A stretch of DNA of 30,573 nt from an uncultured Candidatus Saccharibacteria bacterium (GCA_938041435.1 CALISR010000010.1:1-30573), one strand, 5' to 3'. Shown: positions 15,656 to 23,753, numbered from the stretch's first letter. Notes: generated by a model not told the origin, from the letters alone. Made by a program: numbers and translations.

Positions 15656-16882
15656 ATGCAATCTAAAAATTATATCTGGAACTCTATTGGCTCCTTTTTG
15701 CAAAGCGCCATCTCGCCAGCGCTCCTGCTGCTTATTACGCGGCTTAATGGCATTGCTGACTCGGGGATTTTTTCCTTTGCGCTATCGCTCTCGGTAGTGT
15801 TTTGGGCGATTGGTTTGTGGGGTGGGCGTACTTATCAGGTGTCGGATGTGCGCAAAGAGTTTAGTAGTAGCAGCTACCTTGCCGTTAAACTCGTGACGTC
15901 GATCGTGATGATGGTGGGTGCGGTGCTGTTTTGCGTGGCAAATCACTATGATGTCGTTAAGTCGAGTATCATCATCGCGCTCGTACTCTTCAAGGCGCTG
16001 GAGGCAGTAGCCGATGCACTCTATGGTGTGCTGCAAATCCATCACAGGCTCTATGTTGTTGGCTATTCGCTTACTATTAAGGCAGTGGGTGGTTTTGGAG
16101 CATTTTTACTCGTCGATATGCTTGTGCACAGTGTGCTATGGGGGGTAATAGCAATTGTGATAGTCAATGCCCTTGTGCTTGTGTTGTACGATTGGCGACA
16201 GGTACAGCGGTATGAATCCATTCAGCTTCATATCGACCATCTCGTGCCTAAGCTGCGCCATGTTGGTATGATCATGCGGCGCTGCGCACCAGTGTTCCTT
16301 ACCACATTTTTGACGATGTTTTCGCTTAATATTCCGCGCTATTTTCTCGATACATTCCACACGCACGAGATCGCTTATTTTGGTATTATGGCTATGCCTA
16401 TTACCTTACTCTCGCTATTTATTACCTTCATTATTCAGCCCAATATTGTGCAGCTGTCAGAGCTCTATCATCAGCAAAAGCGCCCTGAGTTCCACGCTTT
16501 GGTGAGCAAAATTATCCTGATTGTCTTGGGTATTAGTGCGCTGACACTGATTGCAACCTGGCTAGTTGGGGCACCGCTTCTTACTCTCATTTTTAATGCA
16601 CGCATTACTGATTATCGTACTGAGCTGCTCATCATGGTAGTGGGAGCGGTGGCTAATGCGCTGGTATCGATTTATATCAATATCCTCACCGTGCTGCGCG
16701 AATTTAAGGGGCAGTTCTATATACTTTTGCTGAGTAATATCGTACTCACAGTCGTGTCATATGGTGTGGTGCAGCATTATGCGATGCTGGGCAGCGTGCT
16801 GTGTTTTATGGTGGCAGGCATCATCCAAGCGGCGCTACTCGCGGCAGTTTATCGCCGACAACTGCGCTCTATGGCTGTGTAG
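15656..16882 (+). CDS. Wzx-like polysaccharide flippase (MOP superfamily)
   Basis: A 408-residue membrane protein with about twelve hydrophobic helices and short loops, the size and topology of Wzx/RfbX flippases that move undecaprenyl-PP-linked repeat units across the membrane. The N-terminus (MQSKNYIWNSIGSFLQSAISPALLL) and the central RRCAPVFLTTFLTMFSLNIPRYFLD helix with its Asn-Ile-Pro-Arg-Tyr core fit the family in position. Arg and Asp residues lie inside the bundle, as in substrate-lining sites. The next gene (RmlD-like) is 209 bp away with its own promoter. No Wzy polymerase is recognisable nearby, although the divergent DUF2142 protein is a candidate partner. Confidence 0.8.
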   Translation: MQSKNYIWNSIGSFLQSAISPALLLLITRLNGIADSGIFSFALSLSVVFWAIGLWGGRTYQVSDVRKEFSSSSYLAVKLVTSIVMMVGAVLFCVANHYDVVKSSIIIALVLFKALEAVADALYGVLQIHHRLYVVGYSLTIKAVGGFGAFLLVDMLVHSVLWGVIAIVIVNALVLVLYDWRQVQRYESIQLHIDHLVPKLRHVGMIMRRCAPVFLTTFLTMFSLNIPRYFLDTFHTHEIAYFGIMAMPITLLSLFITFIIQPNIVQLSELYHQQKRPEFHALVSKIILIVLGISALTLIATWLVGAPLLTLIFNARITDYRTELLIMVVGAVANALVSIYINILTVLREFKGQFYILLLSNIVLTVVSYGVVQHYAMLGSVLCFMVAGIIQAALLAAVYRRQLRSMAV

Positions 16883-17061
16883 TAGGAGTGGATAATTTCT
16901 ACCTCCCCACACTCCCTCCGATGAAGTATTAAAAGTATTGAGTCTATGAGATACTGACCTCATATGCTGGGATAAAATCGATCATTACAATTGATTCAGT
17001 GTATTTTTTGTCTCACATCGACCATACGATTTCATATATTTCAAAAAGCTTACGCTAACTG

Positions 17062-17070
17062 TGCTATAAT
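17062..17070 (+). promoter_or_regulatory. Extended -10 promoter of the rmlD-like gene
   Basis: TGC followed by perfect TATAAT (17065-17070). Transcription would start near 17077. A strong Shine-Dalgarno AGGAGGG (17082-17088) sits just before the ATG at 17092, so this promoter makes a conventional short leader. The remainder of the 16883-17091 gap shows no gene. Confidence 0.65.
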
Positions 17071-17091
17071 AGCGGAAACAAAGGAGGGTAT

Positions 17092-17949
17092 ATGAGCAAG
17101 GGGATTGTAATATTGGGTTGTAATGGCCAAGTGGGGCGGGCGCTCCAGGAGGTATATCCAAAGGCGACAGCGCTGGGCCACCAGCAGCTCGACATCGCTG
17201 ATGAAGAGCAGGTGCTTGGGTATGATTGGTCGGGTGTGGATGTCATTATCAACGCGGCGGCGTTCGTCAATGCCGATGGGTCAGAAACGATTGAGGGCCG
17301 CACCAAAGCCTGGCAGGTCAATGCTGTTGGCCCGCGCAATCTCGTCAAGGTAGCGCTAGAGCACGATATTACATTAGTGCACTATTCATCCGACTATGTC
17401 TTTGATGGGACGAACAAAAACCATGGTGAGGATGAATCGCTCTCACCACTGTCGGTCTATGGTGATGTCAAGGCAGCAGGGGATCTACTGGTTAGCCTTG
17501 CGCCGCGCCATTATGTGCTGCGTGTTTCGTGGGTAATTGGCGATGGGCACAACTTCCCGCGGACGATGAAGCGCCTGGCTGACATGCGCATTAATCCCAA
17601 GGTTGTGGATGATCAATATGGCCGGCCAACCTTTGCGTCGGAGATTGCGCGCGCCACCAAACATTTGCTAGATACCAAGGCTGAGTATGGTTTGTATCAT
17701 GTGTCTAACTCCGGGCCGATCAAATCATGGGCAGAGCTTGCTGAGGATGTATTCGAATATGCAGGGCACGATCGCGATAGGGTTGTAAAAGTGTCAACAC
17801 AAGAGTATAGTAAAGATAAGATTCCGTTTGCGCCTCGACCAATGTATAGCGATATGAATTTGTCGAAGCTGCACAACACCGGATTCATCAGTGAGAGCTA
17901 CCAGCCATTACTGGAAAACTACGTAAAAAACATAGCAGCGGTGGAGTAA
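17092..17949 (+). CDS. dTDP-4-dehydrorhamnose reductase-like protein (RmlD paralog 1)
   Basis: RmlD reduces dTDP-4-dehydro-L-rhamnose to dTDP-L-rhamnose with NAD(P)H. The 285 residues show the GCNGQVG nucleotide-binding loop (9-15), INAAAFVNADG, SSDYVFDG and the catalytic Y-x3-K as YGDVK (123-127), plus the RmlD-type end FAPRPMYSDMNLSKL. A second, better placed rmlD lies at 22303-23166 with rmlB and rmlC. The two are alike along their full length, with many blocks shared, such as SSDYVFDG and SNSGP/TNSGP. This copy sits between a flippase and a GT8 gene and may serve another 4-keto sugar, so I do not call it rmlD. Extended -10 and AGGAGGG precede it. Confidence 0.8.
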   Translation: MSKGIVILGCNGQVGRALQEVYPKATALGHQQLDIADEEQVLGYDWSGVDVIINAAAFVNADGSETIEGRTKAWQVNAVGPRNLVKVALEHDITLVHYSSDYVFDGTNKNHGEDESLSPLSVYGDVKAAGDLLVSLAPRHYVLRVSWVIGDGHNFPRTMKRLADMRINPKVVDDQYGRPTFASEIARATKHLLDTKAEYGLYHVSNSGPIKSWAELAEDVFEYAGHDRDRVVKVSTQEYSKDKIPFAPRPMYSDMNLSKLHNTGFISESYQPLLENYVKNIAAVE

Positions 17950-17965
17950 AGGAGAGAGGCAGGCC

Positions 17966-18994
17966 ATGCCCAGAGTCAAAAAGAAAATCTTAAACGTCTT
18001 GTATCAAAGTGACGATAACTATGCAGTGGTGAGTGCGATTTCGATCGCATCACTGCTTGAGAATAACAAGACACTCGACGAGATTCATATTTTTTATTGT
18101 GGGTATAAGCTAAGCAAACAAAGTAAGGACCGTCTCAAGAAGTTGGTTGAAAAATACCCCAATGCCTATTTGACATTCATCAACCCTAACGCGTACCACA
18201 AGAAATTACAGAAGCTAGGCGTCAAGCCGTGGCATGGTGTGTATGTGACGTGGCTCAAGATGCTAGCACTGGCCGATCTTGAGATTAAGACCGATCGCGT
18301 GCTCTACCTCAACCCACACACGATCATCACCAGCTCCCTTGATGGTTTACTGGATCTTGATTTTGAGAAAAATATCATGGCACTGGCCTACGACACCCTC
18401 ACCAATCAGCACAAAGCAACGATTGGACTCCAGCCTACCGATGGCTACTACAACTGTGGTATCATGCTTATCAATCACAAAAAATGGCTCAAAGATGATG
18501 TATCGAGTCAAGTCGTTGAGCACCTGTCGAAGAAAAGCGACTATGTCATTGCCGATCAAGACCTCTGTAATGTTATGTTCCGCGGGCAGATCAAGACGCT
18601 CGATATCGCCTATAATTTCTCCAGTGCGTTTTATGCCTATCGACCGCAAGATTTGCTGCGCATTAACAACCTTAAGCAGCCATATTTCTATAGTTACGAC
18701 GAGATTATGACCAACTACTACAGCCCCAAGATTATTCACTCGCTCTATGGCATTCAGGGTAAACCGTGGGAAGTTGGCAACAAGCACCCCAACCGGCTGC
18801 TGTGGCAAAAGTATTTTGCACTCACTCCGTGGAAAAACACCGAGCTTCCACATGCCAAGAAAACACTGGTGTGGTATCTGTATGATGTCTTACCTCGCCC
18901 AATCTTTATGCAGCTATACATCATGGCGGTGGAGCGTAAGTTTGCCGAGGTCGATAAAGAGAAAACCGAAACGACTGAAGCAAACGTAAGGTAG
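17966..18994 (+). CDS. Glycosyltransferase family 8-like protein lacking the DxD motif
   Basis: A 342-residue GT-A protein of family GT8 (LgtC/GspA type). Conserved parts are VLYQSDDNYAVVSAISIASLLENN near the N-terminus (in part), WHGVYVTWLKMLAL, YYNCGIMLINHKKW, ADQDLCNVMF and a late H-S-L-Y-G-x-x-G-K-P-W that matches the family's metal/donor His site. Where GT8 enzymes have LDAD, this protein reads YLNPHTII (codons near 18311-18330), so both Asp of the metal-binding DxD are missing. It may be inactive, metal-independent or altered in donor use. It starts 16 nt after the rmlD-like gene with AAGGAG upstream. A terminator follows at 19012. Confidence 0.82.
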   Translation: MPRVKKKILNVLYQSDDNYAVVSAISIASLLENNKTLDEIHIFYCGYKLSKQSKDRLKKLVEKYPNAYLTFINPNAYHKKLQKLGVKPWHGVYVTWLKMLALADLEIKTDRVLYLNPHTIITSSLDGLLDLDFEKNIMALAYDTLTNQHKATIGLQPTDGYYNCGIMLINHKKWLKDDVSSQVVEHLSKKSDYVIADQDLCNVMFRGQIKTLDIAYNFSSAFYAYRPQDLLRINNLKQPYFYSYDEIMTNYYSPKIIHSLYGIQGKPWEVGNKHPNRLLWQKYFALTPWKNTELPHAKKTLVWYLYDVLPRPIFMQLYIMAVERKFAEVDKEKTETTEANVR

Positions 18995-19011
18995 AGTATA
19001 TAAGAAGTAAC

Positions 19012-19039
19012 CCGGCTCAAGGAAACTGAACCGGTTTTT
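19012..19039 (+). terminator. Rho-independent terminator after the GT8 gene
   Basis: CCGGCTCA (19012-19019) pairs with TGAACCGG (19027-19034) at seven of eight positions around a 7-nt loop, and five T follow (19035-19039). It ends the flippase/rmlD-like/GT8 transcript. Confidence 0.75.
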
Positions 19040-19374
19040 CGTGCAGCACAAAGGAGCAATATTTCTTGATATAGAGGAGTTCATTTTTTTCACACTCTTG
19101 TCACTCTTTATCTTATTCAAGACGCACGCTCTTTTAAGTCCTGCAACAACACTTAACCAGAGTGTTTTACAAAGAATAAAAACCAATTTTTGCATCCATG
19201 ATCTCGTCTGTGACGAAACTAGGATTAGCTAACAGAAAAGAATAGTAAACGAATTGCCGCTCATGAATGTCACTCTCAAGCTTTACTATGCAGTAATGCA
19301 AGAGCAAAGAGACACTAATTTACCATAAAATAACCTATTTTTATAGAGGTGAGAGGATATTCAAATTACATTAA
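19040..19374. other. AT-rich intergenic region between converging genes
   Basis: No credible gene is visible in these 335 bases; short open frames lack any family resemblance. GC is clearly lower than in the genes. A weak 6-bp hairpin (AACACT 19148-19153, AGTGTT 19161-19166) may help end the converging minus-strand transcript. Nothing else was recognised. Confidence 0.5.
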
Positions 19375-20190
19375 CTACGACAACAACTGATGAATGCGCG
19401 ATGTAATATGGAGCCGTGCTGCCCGAGCGGCTTTATGCCAGCCAACCGATGCAAAACGCTGAGCATAGCTATTATATACTGCATTTTCTTCTGCAAAGCG
19501 CACACCATCCTTCGACTTTTCTTTGCTTGAGAGCGACTGGGCAAAGCGCCGGTATTGGAATGTCTCAGTCTGATCAAAAGCAAGCACTGCGCCATCAAGA
19601 ATGAAGTCAAACACCAAAACAAGATCCTCTAAAATAGTATATGTTGCATCAAAGGAATACCACTTAAGCGTCGCTGTCTTCCAAACGATCGATGGGAAGT
19701 AGAGCCAATCACCATGACTCAGAGACGTTGCGAGCTTTTCGCCTGAGTAAAGCCCTGATTTGCGAGGCTGCAAAAATCGCTTGACGCGGTCAACCAGTGG
19801 GAGATATGGCTGCCCCTTGTCATTAATCACTTGCACTCCTGGCTGATAAAAATCTGCCTCACCAATTGTCTGTAGTGCCACTGCTACGCACTCCGGCAAG
19901 AGCCGATCATCACACCCCATAATCATACAGTGTGGTGCCGTTACGTGCTGGATGGCAAAGTTGAAGTTATTGGTAATGCCGAGATTTTTCTTGTGCCGGA
20001 TATAGGTGATACGTGGGTCGGTGAGTTTTGTGTAATAATCGCGTGCTTCGGTCGATGGGTAGTGGTCATCAAGAATGGTTAGGTGCCAGTCGTCGCTCGT
20101 CTGAGCCAAGACAGAGTCAACCGCTTCTTTGAGGAGAGTGAATTCGCCCCAGTAGGGGATGACGATATCGAGTGATTTATTTTTTGTCAT
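19375..20190 (-). CDS. Glycosyltransferase family 2 protein
   Basis: A 271-residue single-domain GT-A enzyme from the ATG at 20190: IVIPYWGEF (9-17), LDDHYPS (40-46), NLGITNNFN (69-77) and a metal site CDD in MGCDDRL (91-97), all standard for GT2. It has no transmembrane segment. An upstream extension to 20319 would add 43 low-quality residues over the DUF2304 gene, so I reject it. It overlaps the DUF2304 stop by 14 bp and has no clear Shine-Dalgarno sequence, so translation is probably coupled. It is last in the run rmlA-GT2-DUF2304-GT2. Confidence 0.85.
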   Translation of the reverse strand: MTKNKSLDIVIPYWGEFTLLKEAVDSVLAQTSDDWHLTILDDHYPSTEARDYYTKLTDPRITYIRHKKNLGITNNFNFAIQHVTAPHCMIMGCDDRLLPECVAVALQTIGEADFYQPGVQVINDKGQPYLPLVDRVKRFLQPRKSGLYSGEKLATSLSHGDWLYFPSIVWKTATLKWYSFDATYTILEDLVLVFDFILDGAVLAFDQTETFQYRRFAQSLSSKEKSKDGVRFAEENAVYNSYAQRFASVGWHKAARAARLHITSRIHQLLS

Positions 20191-20536
20191 GAGCCGAGAG
20201 TTTAATTGACAATTCTTGATGGAGGTCGCGCACGCGGCGTTCGTTTTGGTCGATCCGCTGGCGCTGCGTGTTGACGATGTAGAAGAGTAACACGATCGCT
20301 GTCGTCTGGACAATGTCAAACAAGCTCAACTCCGACGAATCAAACGGTGGGTGACCAATCGAAATGTTATACAGCGGGAAGCAGCTTAGTAGCACTGCCA
20401 TCACCACCAGCCACATCACCACCTGGTGGCGCAGACGAGTGATAGTAATCTTGCGTAATTTATATTGGGTGATAATGTTGACGAGTGCCAAGAGAATAAT
20501 TGGCACATTGAGCAAGACAAGGGCAAAGTATCTCAT
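20177..20536 (-). CDS. DUF2304 family small membrane protein
   Basis: A 119-residue protein with three hydrophobic helices (about 4-24, 40-58 and 75-90) and a charged C-terminal tail (RQRIDQNERRVRDLHQEL) that may form a coiled coil. DUF2304 proteins are regularly encoded next to GT2 dolichol-phosphate-mannose-like enzymes and probably anchor or assist them. Here it lies between two GT2 genes, overlapping the first by 4 bp (ATGA) with GGAG 8 nt upstream of its ATG. Exact biochemical role is unknown. Confidence 0.8.
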   Translation of the reverse strand: MRYFALVLLNVPIILLALVNIITQYKLRKITITRLRHQVVMWLVVMAVLLSCFPLYNISIGHPPFDSSELSLFDIVQTTAIVLLFYIVNTQRQRIDQNERRVRDLHQELSIKLSAHDKK

Positions 20537-21252
20537 TCGAAGAGCTCCGTTAAGCGTTGTTTGAATAAGCGTTTGACGATATTGATGGCATTCCAGTTGT
20601 TTTGACCTTTAGCACGGGAGTAGTCAGTGTAGATTGCCTTGATTGGGTATTCACCAATTGTCATTCCCGCTTGCTTGGCACGCCAGATCATCTCCGAGCA
20701 AAATTCGTAACCAGTTGACTTCCAGTCGAGGTCATCAATGGCGCGGCGCGAATAGATACGTAGGCCAGACTGTGAATCTGTCACATTAATGCCAAATAGG
20801 AGTTTGGTAATGAAACTCAAGCCTTTATTGCCGAGCACTTTTGTCTTGGACATGCCAGTGCTGTCAATGAGACGACTACCGATGAGTAAATCGGCTTGGC
20901 GCTCATCAATCTGCGTGATGCCTGCCAACACATCCTCTGGTGCGTGCTGGCCATCGGCATCCATCGTGGCGGCAATGTCGTATCCATGCTGCCGAGCATA
21001 CGATAGACCAGTTAAGGTTGCGCCGCCCGCACCAGAGTTAAGGATATGATCGATCGTGATCGCGCCGCCTTTTTTAGCCTGGGTAAGCGTGTCGTCCTTC
21101 GATCCATCATTGACTAGCACAACGTCGATCGTATAGCCAGCCGCCTTGGCTTTGGCAAAGACTCGCTTAGATTGTTTGATCACGTCCTTGATGACCGTCG
21201 CTTCGTTGTAGGCTGGGACGATCACGCACACTGTCTTGGTATTCGTTTTCAT
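20533..21252 (-). CDS. DPM1-like glycosyltransferase family 2 protein
   Basis: A 239-residue enzyme of the polyprenyl-phosphate sugar synthase type without C-terminal membrane helices: IVPAYNEA (11-18), LVNDGS (46-51), NSGAGGATLTG (72-82), the metal site MDADGQH (97-103), SQSGLRIYSR and a YEFCSEMIWRA stretch. It would make a lipid-linked monosaccharide, and DUF2304 could supply the membrane part. No Shine-Dalgarno sequence precedes the ATG. A perfect TATAAT box ends 9 nt before it, directly after the rmlA stop, so a separate short-leader transcript is possible beside read-through from rmlA. Confidence 0.87.
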   Translation of the reverse strand: MKTNTKTVCVIVPAYNEATVIKDVIKQSKRVFAKAKAAGYTIDVVLVNDGSKDDTLTQAKKGGAITIDHILNSGAGGATLTGLSYARQHGYDIAATMDADGQHAPEDVLAGITQIDERQADLLIGSRLIDSTGMSKTKVLGNKGLSFITKLLFGINVTDSQSGLRIYSRRAIDDLDWKSTGYEFCSEMIWRAKQAGMTIGEYPIKAIYTDYSRAKGQNNWNAINIVKRLFKQRLTELFE

Positions 21253-21261
21253 ATTGGTATT

Positions 21262-21267
21262 ATTATA
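21262..21267 (-). promoter_or_regulatory. -10 box of the DPM1-like GT2 gene, adjoining the rmlA stop
   Basis: Minus-strand TATAAT (21267-21262) follows the TAG of rmlA at once and ends 9 nt before the ATG at 21252. No -35 match is visible. Confidence 0.4.
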
Positions 21268-22119
21268 CTACGCCGAGAGGTAATTTCCGTAGCCTGATTT
21301 TTTTAACGGTGCAGCAAGTTCGGCAAGCTGCTTGTCGGTGATCCAACCGTTGATATGCGCAGTCTTTTCGGGGCTGCCAACGACTTGGCCGGTGCGATTC
21401 TGTACAACGCGCACAAAGTCCTCAGCATCGGTCAGACTGCTAATCGTCCCAGTATCAAGCCATACATCGCCGTTGTCTAGTGTCTGGACCTTCAGTTTGC
21501 CGCGACGCAGATACTCAGCGTTCACAGAGGTAATTTCTAACTCGCCACGGTCGCTTGGCTGGACATTCTTCGCAATTTCTACCACATCATTGTCGTAGAA
21601 ATAGAGTCCTACCACTGCGAAGTTCGACTTAGGTTGGGCGGGCTTTTCTTCAATCGACACCGCATGATTGTTATCGTCAAAGGCTACGACGCCATACCGC
21701 TCTGGGTCAGATACTTTGTAAGCAAAAACCACACCGCCATCTGGGTTGGTACAGGCGCGCAGCGAGTCATCAAGCGCTGCGCCGTAGAAGATATTGTCAC
21801 CCAAGACGAGTGCCACCTTGTCGTTACCAATAAATTCCTTACCAATGATAAATGCCTGCGCCAAGCCATCGGGGCTGGGCTGAATGGCATATTGCAGATT
21901 GATACCCCACTGTGCACCATCACCAAGCAAACGCTGGAAGCCTGCTTGATCAGCTGGGGTCGTGATGATGAGAATGTCGCGAATCCCTGCTTGCATCAGC
22001 GTGGTGAGAGGGTAATAGATCATCGGCTTATCATAAATGGGCATCAGCTGTTTGCTAATTGCTTTAGTAATCGGCCACAGGCGCGAGCCCGAACCACCTG
22101 CCAAAATAATACCTTTCAT
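21268..22119 (-). CDS. rmlA: Glucose-1-phosphate thymidylyltransferase
   Basis: RmlA makes dTDP-glucose from dTTP and glucose-1-phosphate, the first step of dTDP-L-rhamnose synthesis. The 283 residues are canonical: GGSGSRLWPIT (8-18), SKQLMPIYDKPMIYYPL (22-38), the metal-binding Asp in VLGDNIFYG, and VSIEEKP. AAAGGAG lies 8 nt before the ATG. It is separated from the other rml genes by 183 bp with its own promoter, and it heads a transcript with two glycosyltransferases and DUF2304. Length equals the family norm. Confidence 0.96.
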   Translation of the reverse strand: MKGIILAGGSGSRLWPITKAISKQLMPIYDKPMIYYPLTTLMQAGIRDILIITTPADQAGFQRLLGDGAQWGINLQYAIQPSPDGLAQAFIIGKEFIGNDKVALVLGDNIFYGAALDDSLRACTNPDGGVVFAYKVSDPERYGVVAFDDNNHAVSIEEKPAQPKSNFAVVGLYFYDNDVVEIAKNVQPSDRGELEITSVNAEYLRRGKLKVQTLDNGDVWLDTGTISSLTDAEDFVRVVQNRTGQVVGSPEKTAHINGWITDKQLAELAAPLKKSGYGNYLSA

Positions 22120-22151
22120 ACGTAAAACTCCTTTGTTCTAACTATATACTT

Positions 22152-22160
22152 ATCATACCA
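22152..22160 (-). promoter_or_regulatory. Extended -10 promoter of rmlA
   Basis: Minus-strand TGG followed by TATGAT (22157-22152) lies 32 nt before the ATG of rmlA. No -35 is seen. The rest of the rmlD-rmlA gap to 22290 has no other recognisable site. Confidence 0.4.
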
Positions 22161-22290
22161 GATAAAGTAATAGTACCATAATACCGAAGATAATGGGAAT
22201 ATATAACAGTGTACGAAAGAGTCAGTCTAGATAATGCACGAAGTCAAACAGAATTATCCACGTCGTGAGATGATACCCTAAAGCTATGAC

Positions 22291-22308
22291 AAGTAGCCAA
22301 GGCTACTT
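22291..22308 (-). repeat. Inverted repeat holding the rmlD stop codon
   Basis: AAGTAGCC (22291-22298) and GGCTACTT (22301-22308) are exact reverse complements with two bases between. On the minus strand the hairpin is a 7-bp stem closed by a CTTG tetraloop, and the TAG stop of rmlD is inside it. No U-run follows, so it is not a standard terminator. It may stabilise the mRNA end. Confidence 0.45.
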
Positions 22309-23166
22309 TAATGAGTTATTTAGAGTAACATACTCGCGTAGTGCCTCGTGCCAGTCTTGGCTAACAAAGCCAGTCGCATGGAGTTTATCAAGGCTGAGGT
22401 CACTATTGAGCGGTCGTGGTGCGACGCCGGGCTTATTAGCAAAATACTCGGCGGTGGTTGTATCTGTTACTAGTAAGTCATCACGTCCTGCCAAGGCAAA
22501 GATCTGCCGCGTGATGTCTGCCCAGCTTACCAGTGGACCACTATTTGTTACATTGTAGGTACCGTATGGTGCCTTGTTCTCTACCAGGTGGTCAATCGCC
22601 CGTGCAATTTCTGGCGTGAAGCTCAGGCGGCCGATTTGGTCTGCTACCACTGTTGGTGCGATATTTTTTGCGGCTAGTCCGAGCATCGTTGTCACGAAAT
22701 TTTTACCATCGCCGATCACCCAGCTGGTGCGGATAATATAGTGCCGTGGCGTGGTGCTCGCGGCAATGTCGCCTGCTGCTTTGGATGCACCATAGACACT
22801 TAAGGGGCTAAATAGCTCATCTTCGGTATGTGGTGCTGTCTCACCATCAAAAACGTAATCGCTCGACACATGAACCAAGGTAATGTCTTGCTCGGAGCAG
22901 ATACGAGCAAGCTGTCCCACCGCTTGGGCATTAATGCGCCAGGCTGCTGCGCGGCCCTCCGATGTTTCTGCGCCGTCAACATTGGTATAAGCAGCAGTGT
23001 TGATGATTGTCTTAATACCGGACCAGTCGAAGGTTGCAATAGCTGCTGCGTCACAGAGGTTAAGGTCATTATGCCCAACCGCCCGAGCACTAGGGTATTG
23101 CTGCTGCATTGCTTTGGCTAATTGCCCGTTGGCACCAATGATGAGGGTAGAGGTGTAATCTGTCAT
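22303..23166 (-). CDS. rmlD: dTDP-4-dehydrorhamnose reductase (RmlD)
   Basis: Last enzyme of dTDP-L-rhamnose synthesis. 287 residues from the ATG at 23166, with AAAGGA about 9 nt upstream; a longer frame to 23271 overlaps rmlC and lacks similarity. Motifs: GANGQL (11-16, with Ala where many relatives have a third Gly), SSDYVFDG, catalytic YGASK (125-129), SWVIGDG and the late VAPRPLNSDLSLDKL. It is the final gene of rmlB-nudix-rmlC-rmlD, so it is the better candidate for the true rhamnose-pathway reductase, compared with the paralog at 17092. Confidence 0.92.
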   Translation of the reverse strand: MTDYTSTLIIGANGQLAKAMQQQYPSARAVGHNDLNLCDAAAIATFDWSGIKTIINTAAYTNVDGAETSEGRAAAWRINAQAVGQLARICSEQDITLVHVSSDYVFDGETAPHTEDELFSPLSVYGASKAAGDIAASTTPRHYIIRTSWVIGDGKNFVTTMLGLAAKNIAPTVVADQIGRLSFTPEIARAIDHLVENKAPYGTYNVTNSGPLVSWADITRQIFALAGRDDLLVTDTTTAEYFANKPGVAPRPLNSDLSLDKLHATGFVSQDWHEALREYVTLNNSLK

Positions 23167-23183
23167 GCACGCTTCCTTTCTTT

Positions 23184-23753
23184 TTATAATTCCATTGGCT
23201 GTACGTCGCGCAGGAGTGGGTGCGCAGCATCTTTGTGCGAGATGATCGCCTGATCTTTGCCGAGTGGCCACGCAATATCCAGCGCTGGGTCAAAGAGGTT
23301 AACAAAGGTATAATGCGCATCTGGTGACCAGTGGGCGTCAACCAGGTAGGTATATGCCACATTATCGTCCAGTGTCTGGTAACCATTTGCCACGCCCTTG
23401 GGCACGAACACCGCTGTACCAGGATTAATTTCTACAGAGAATGTGTGGCCAAAGGTTGGGCCTTGGCGCACATCACACCATGCACCGAACACGCGGCCAT
23501 TCGCGGTACTAATGAACTTATTCCAGGGCTCGGCGTGCAGACCACGTGTTGCACCAGCTTTGTCATTGAAGCTGATATTGTTTTGTACAATGGTAAAGGC
23601 AGGTAGCCCCAGCGCTTCCATCTTCTCCTTCTGGTAATTTTCTTTGAACCACCCACGGTTGTCACCATGGACAGGCAGTTTAATGACGAATAGCCCTGGA
23701 ATTGGCGATTCAGTCATGGTAAGGTCGTTGTAGCTTGATGGGTCGAAATTCAT
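23184..23753 (-). CDS. rmlC: dTDP-4-dehydrorhamnose 3,5-epimerase-like protein
   Basis: RmlC epimerises C3 and C5 of dTDP-4-keto-6-deoxyglucose. The 189-residue cupin from the ATG at 23753 has DNRGWFKENY (31-40), NISFNDKAGATRGLH (59-73) with the catalytic His73, FVPKGVANGY (116-125) and the end NLFDPALDIAWP. The usual RGLHYQ reads RGLHAEP and the YxxT(D)YY segment reads YLVDAHWSPDAHY, so it belongs to a divergent branch of the family. The ATG overlaps the Nudix stop (ATGA), with AAAGGAG 5 nt upstream. Confidence 0.9.
   Translation of the reverse strand: MNFDPSSYNDLTMTESPIPGLFVIKLPVHGDNRGWFKENYQKEKMEALGLPAFTIVQNNISFNDKAGATRGLHAEPWNKFISTANGRVFGAWCDVRQGPTFGHTFSVEINPGTAVFVPKGVANGYQTLDDNVAYTYLVDAHWSPDAHYTFVNLFDPALDIAWPLGKDQAIISHKDAAHPLLRDVQPMEL

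Noticed and set aside
49..16923. Shared 10-mer CCCTCCGATG (inverted at 49-58, direct at 16914-16923)
   Set aside because: Hundreds of chance 10-mer matches are expected in a window of this size; no longer similarity surrounds it.
14042..19130. Similar short stretches with CACTCT...ATTCAAGAC in two AT-rich gaps (near 14048 and 19098), as a possible repeated element
   Set aside because: The match is short and gapped, and neighbouring bases do not align; it may be chance in AT-rich DNA.
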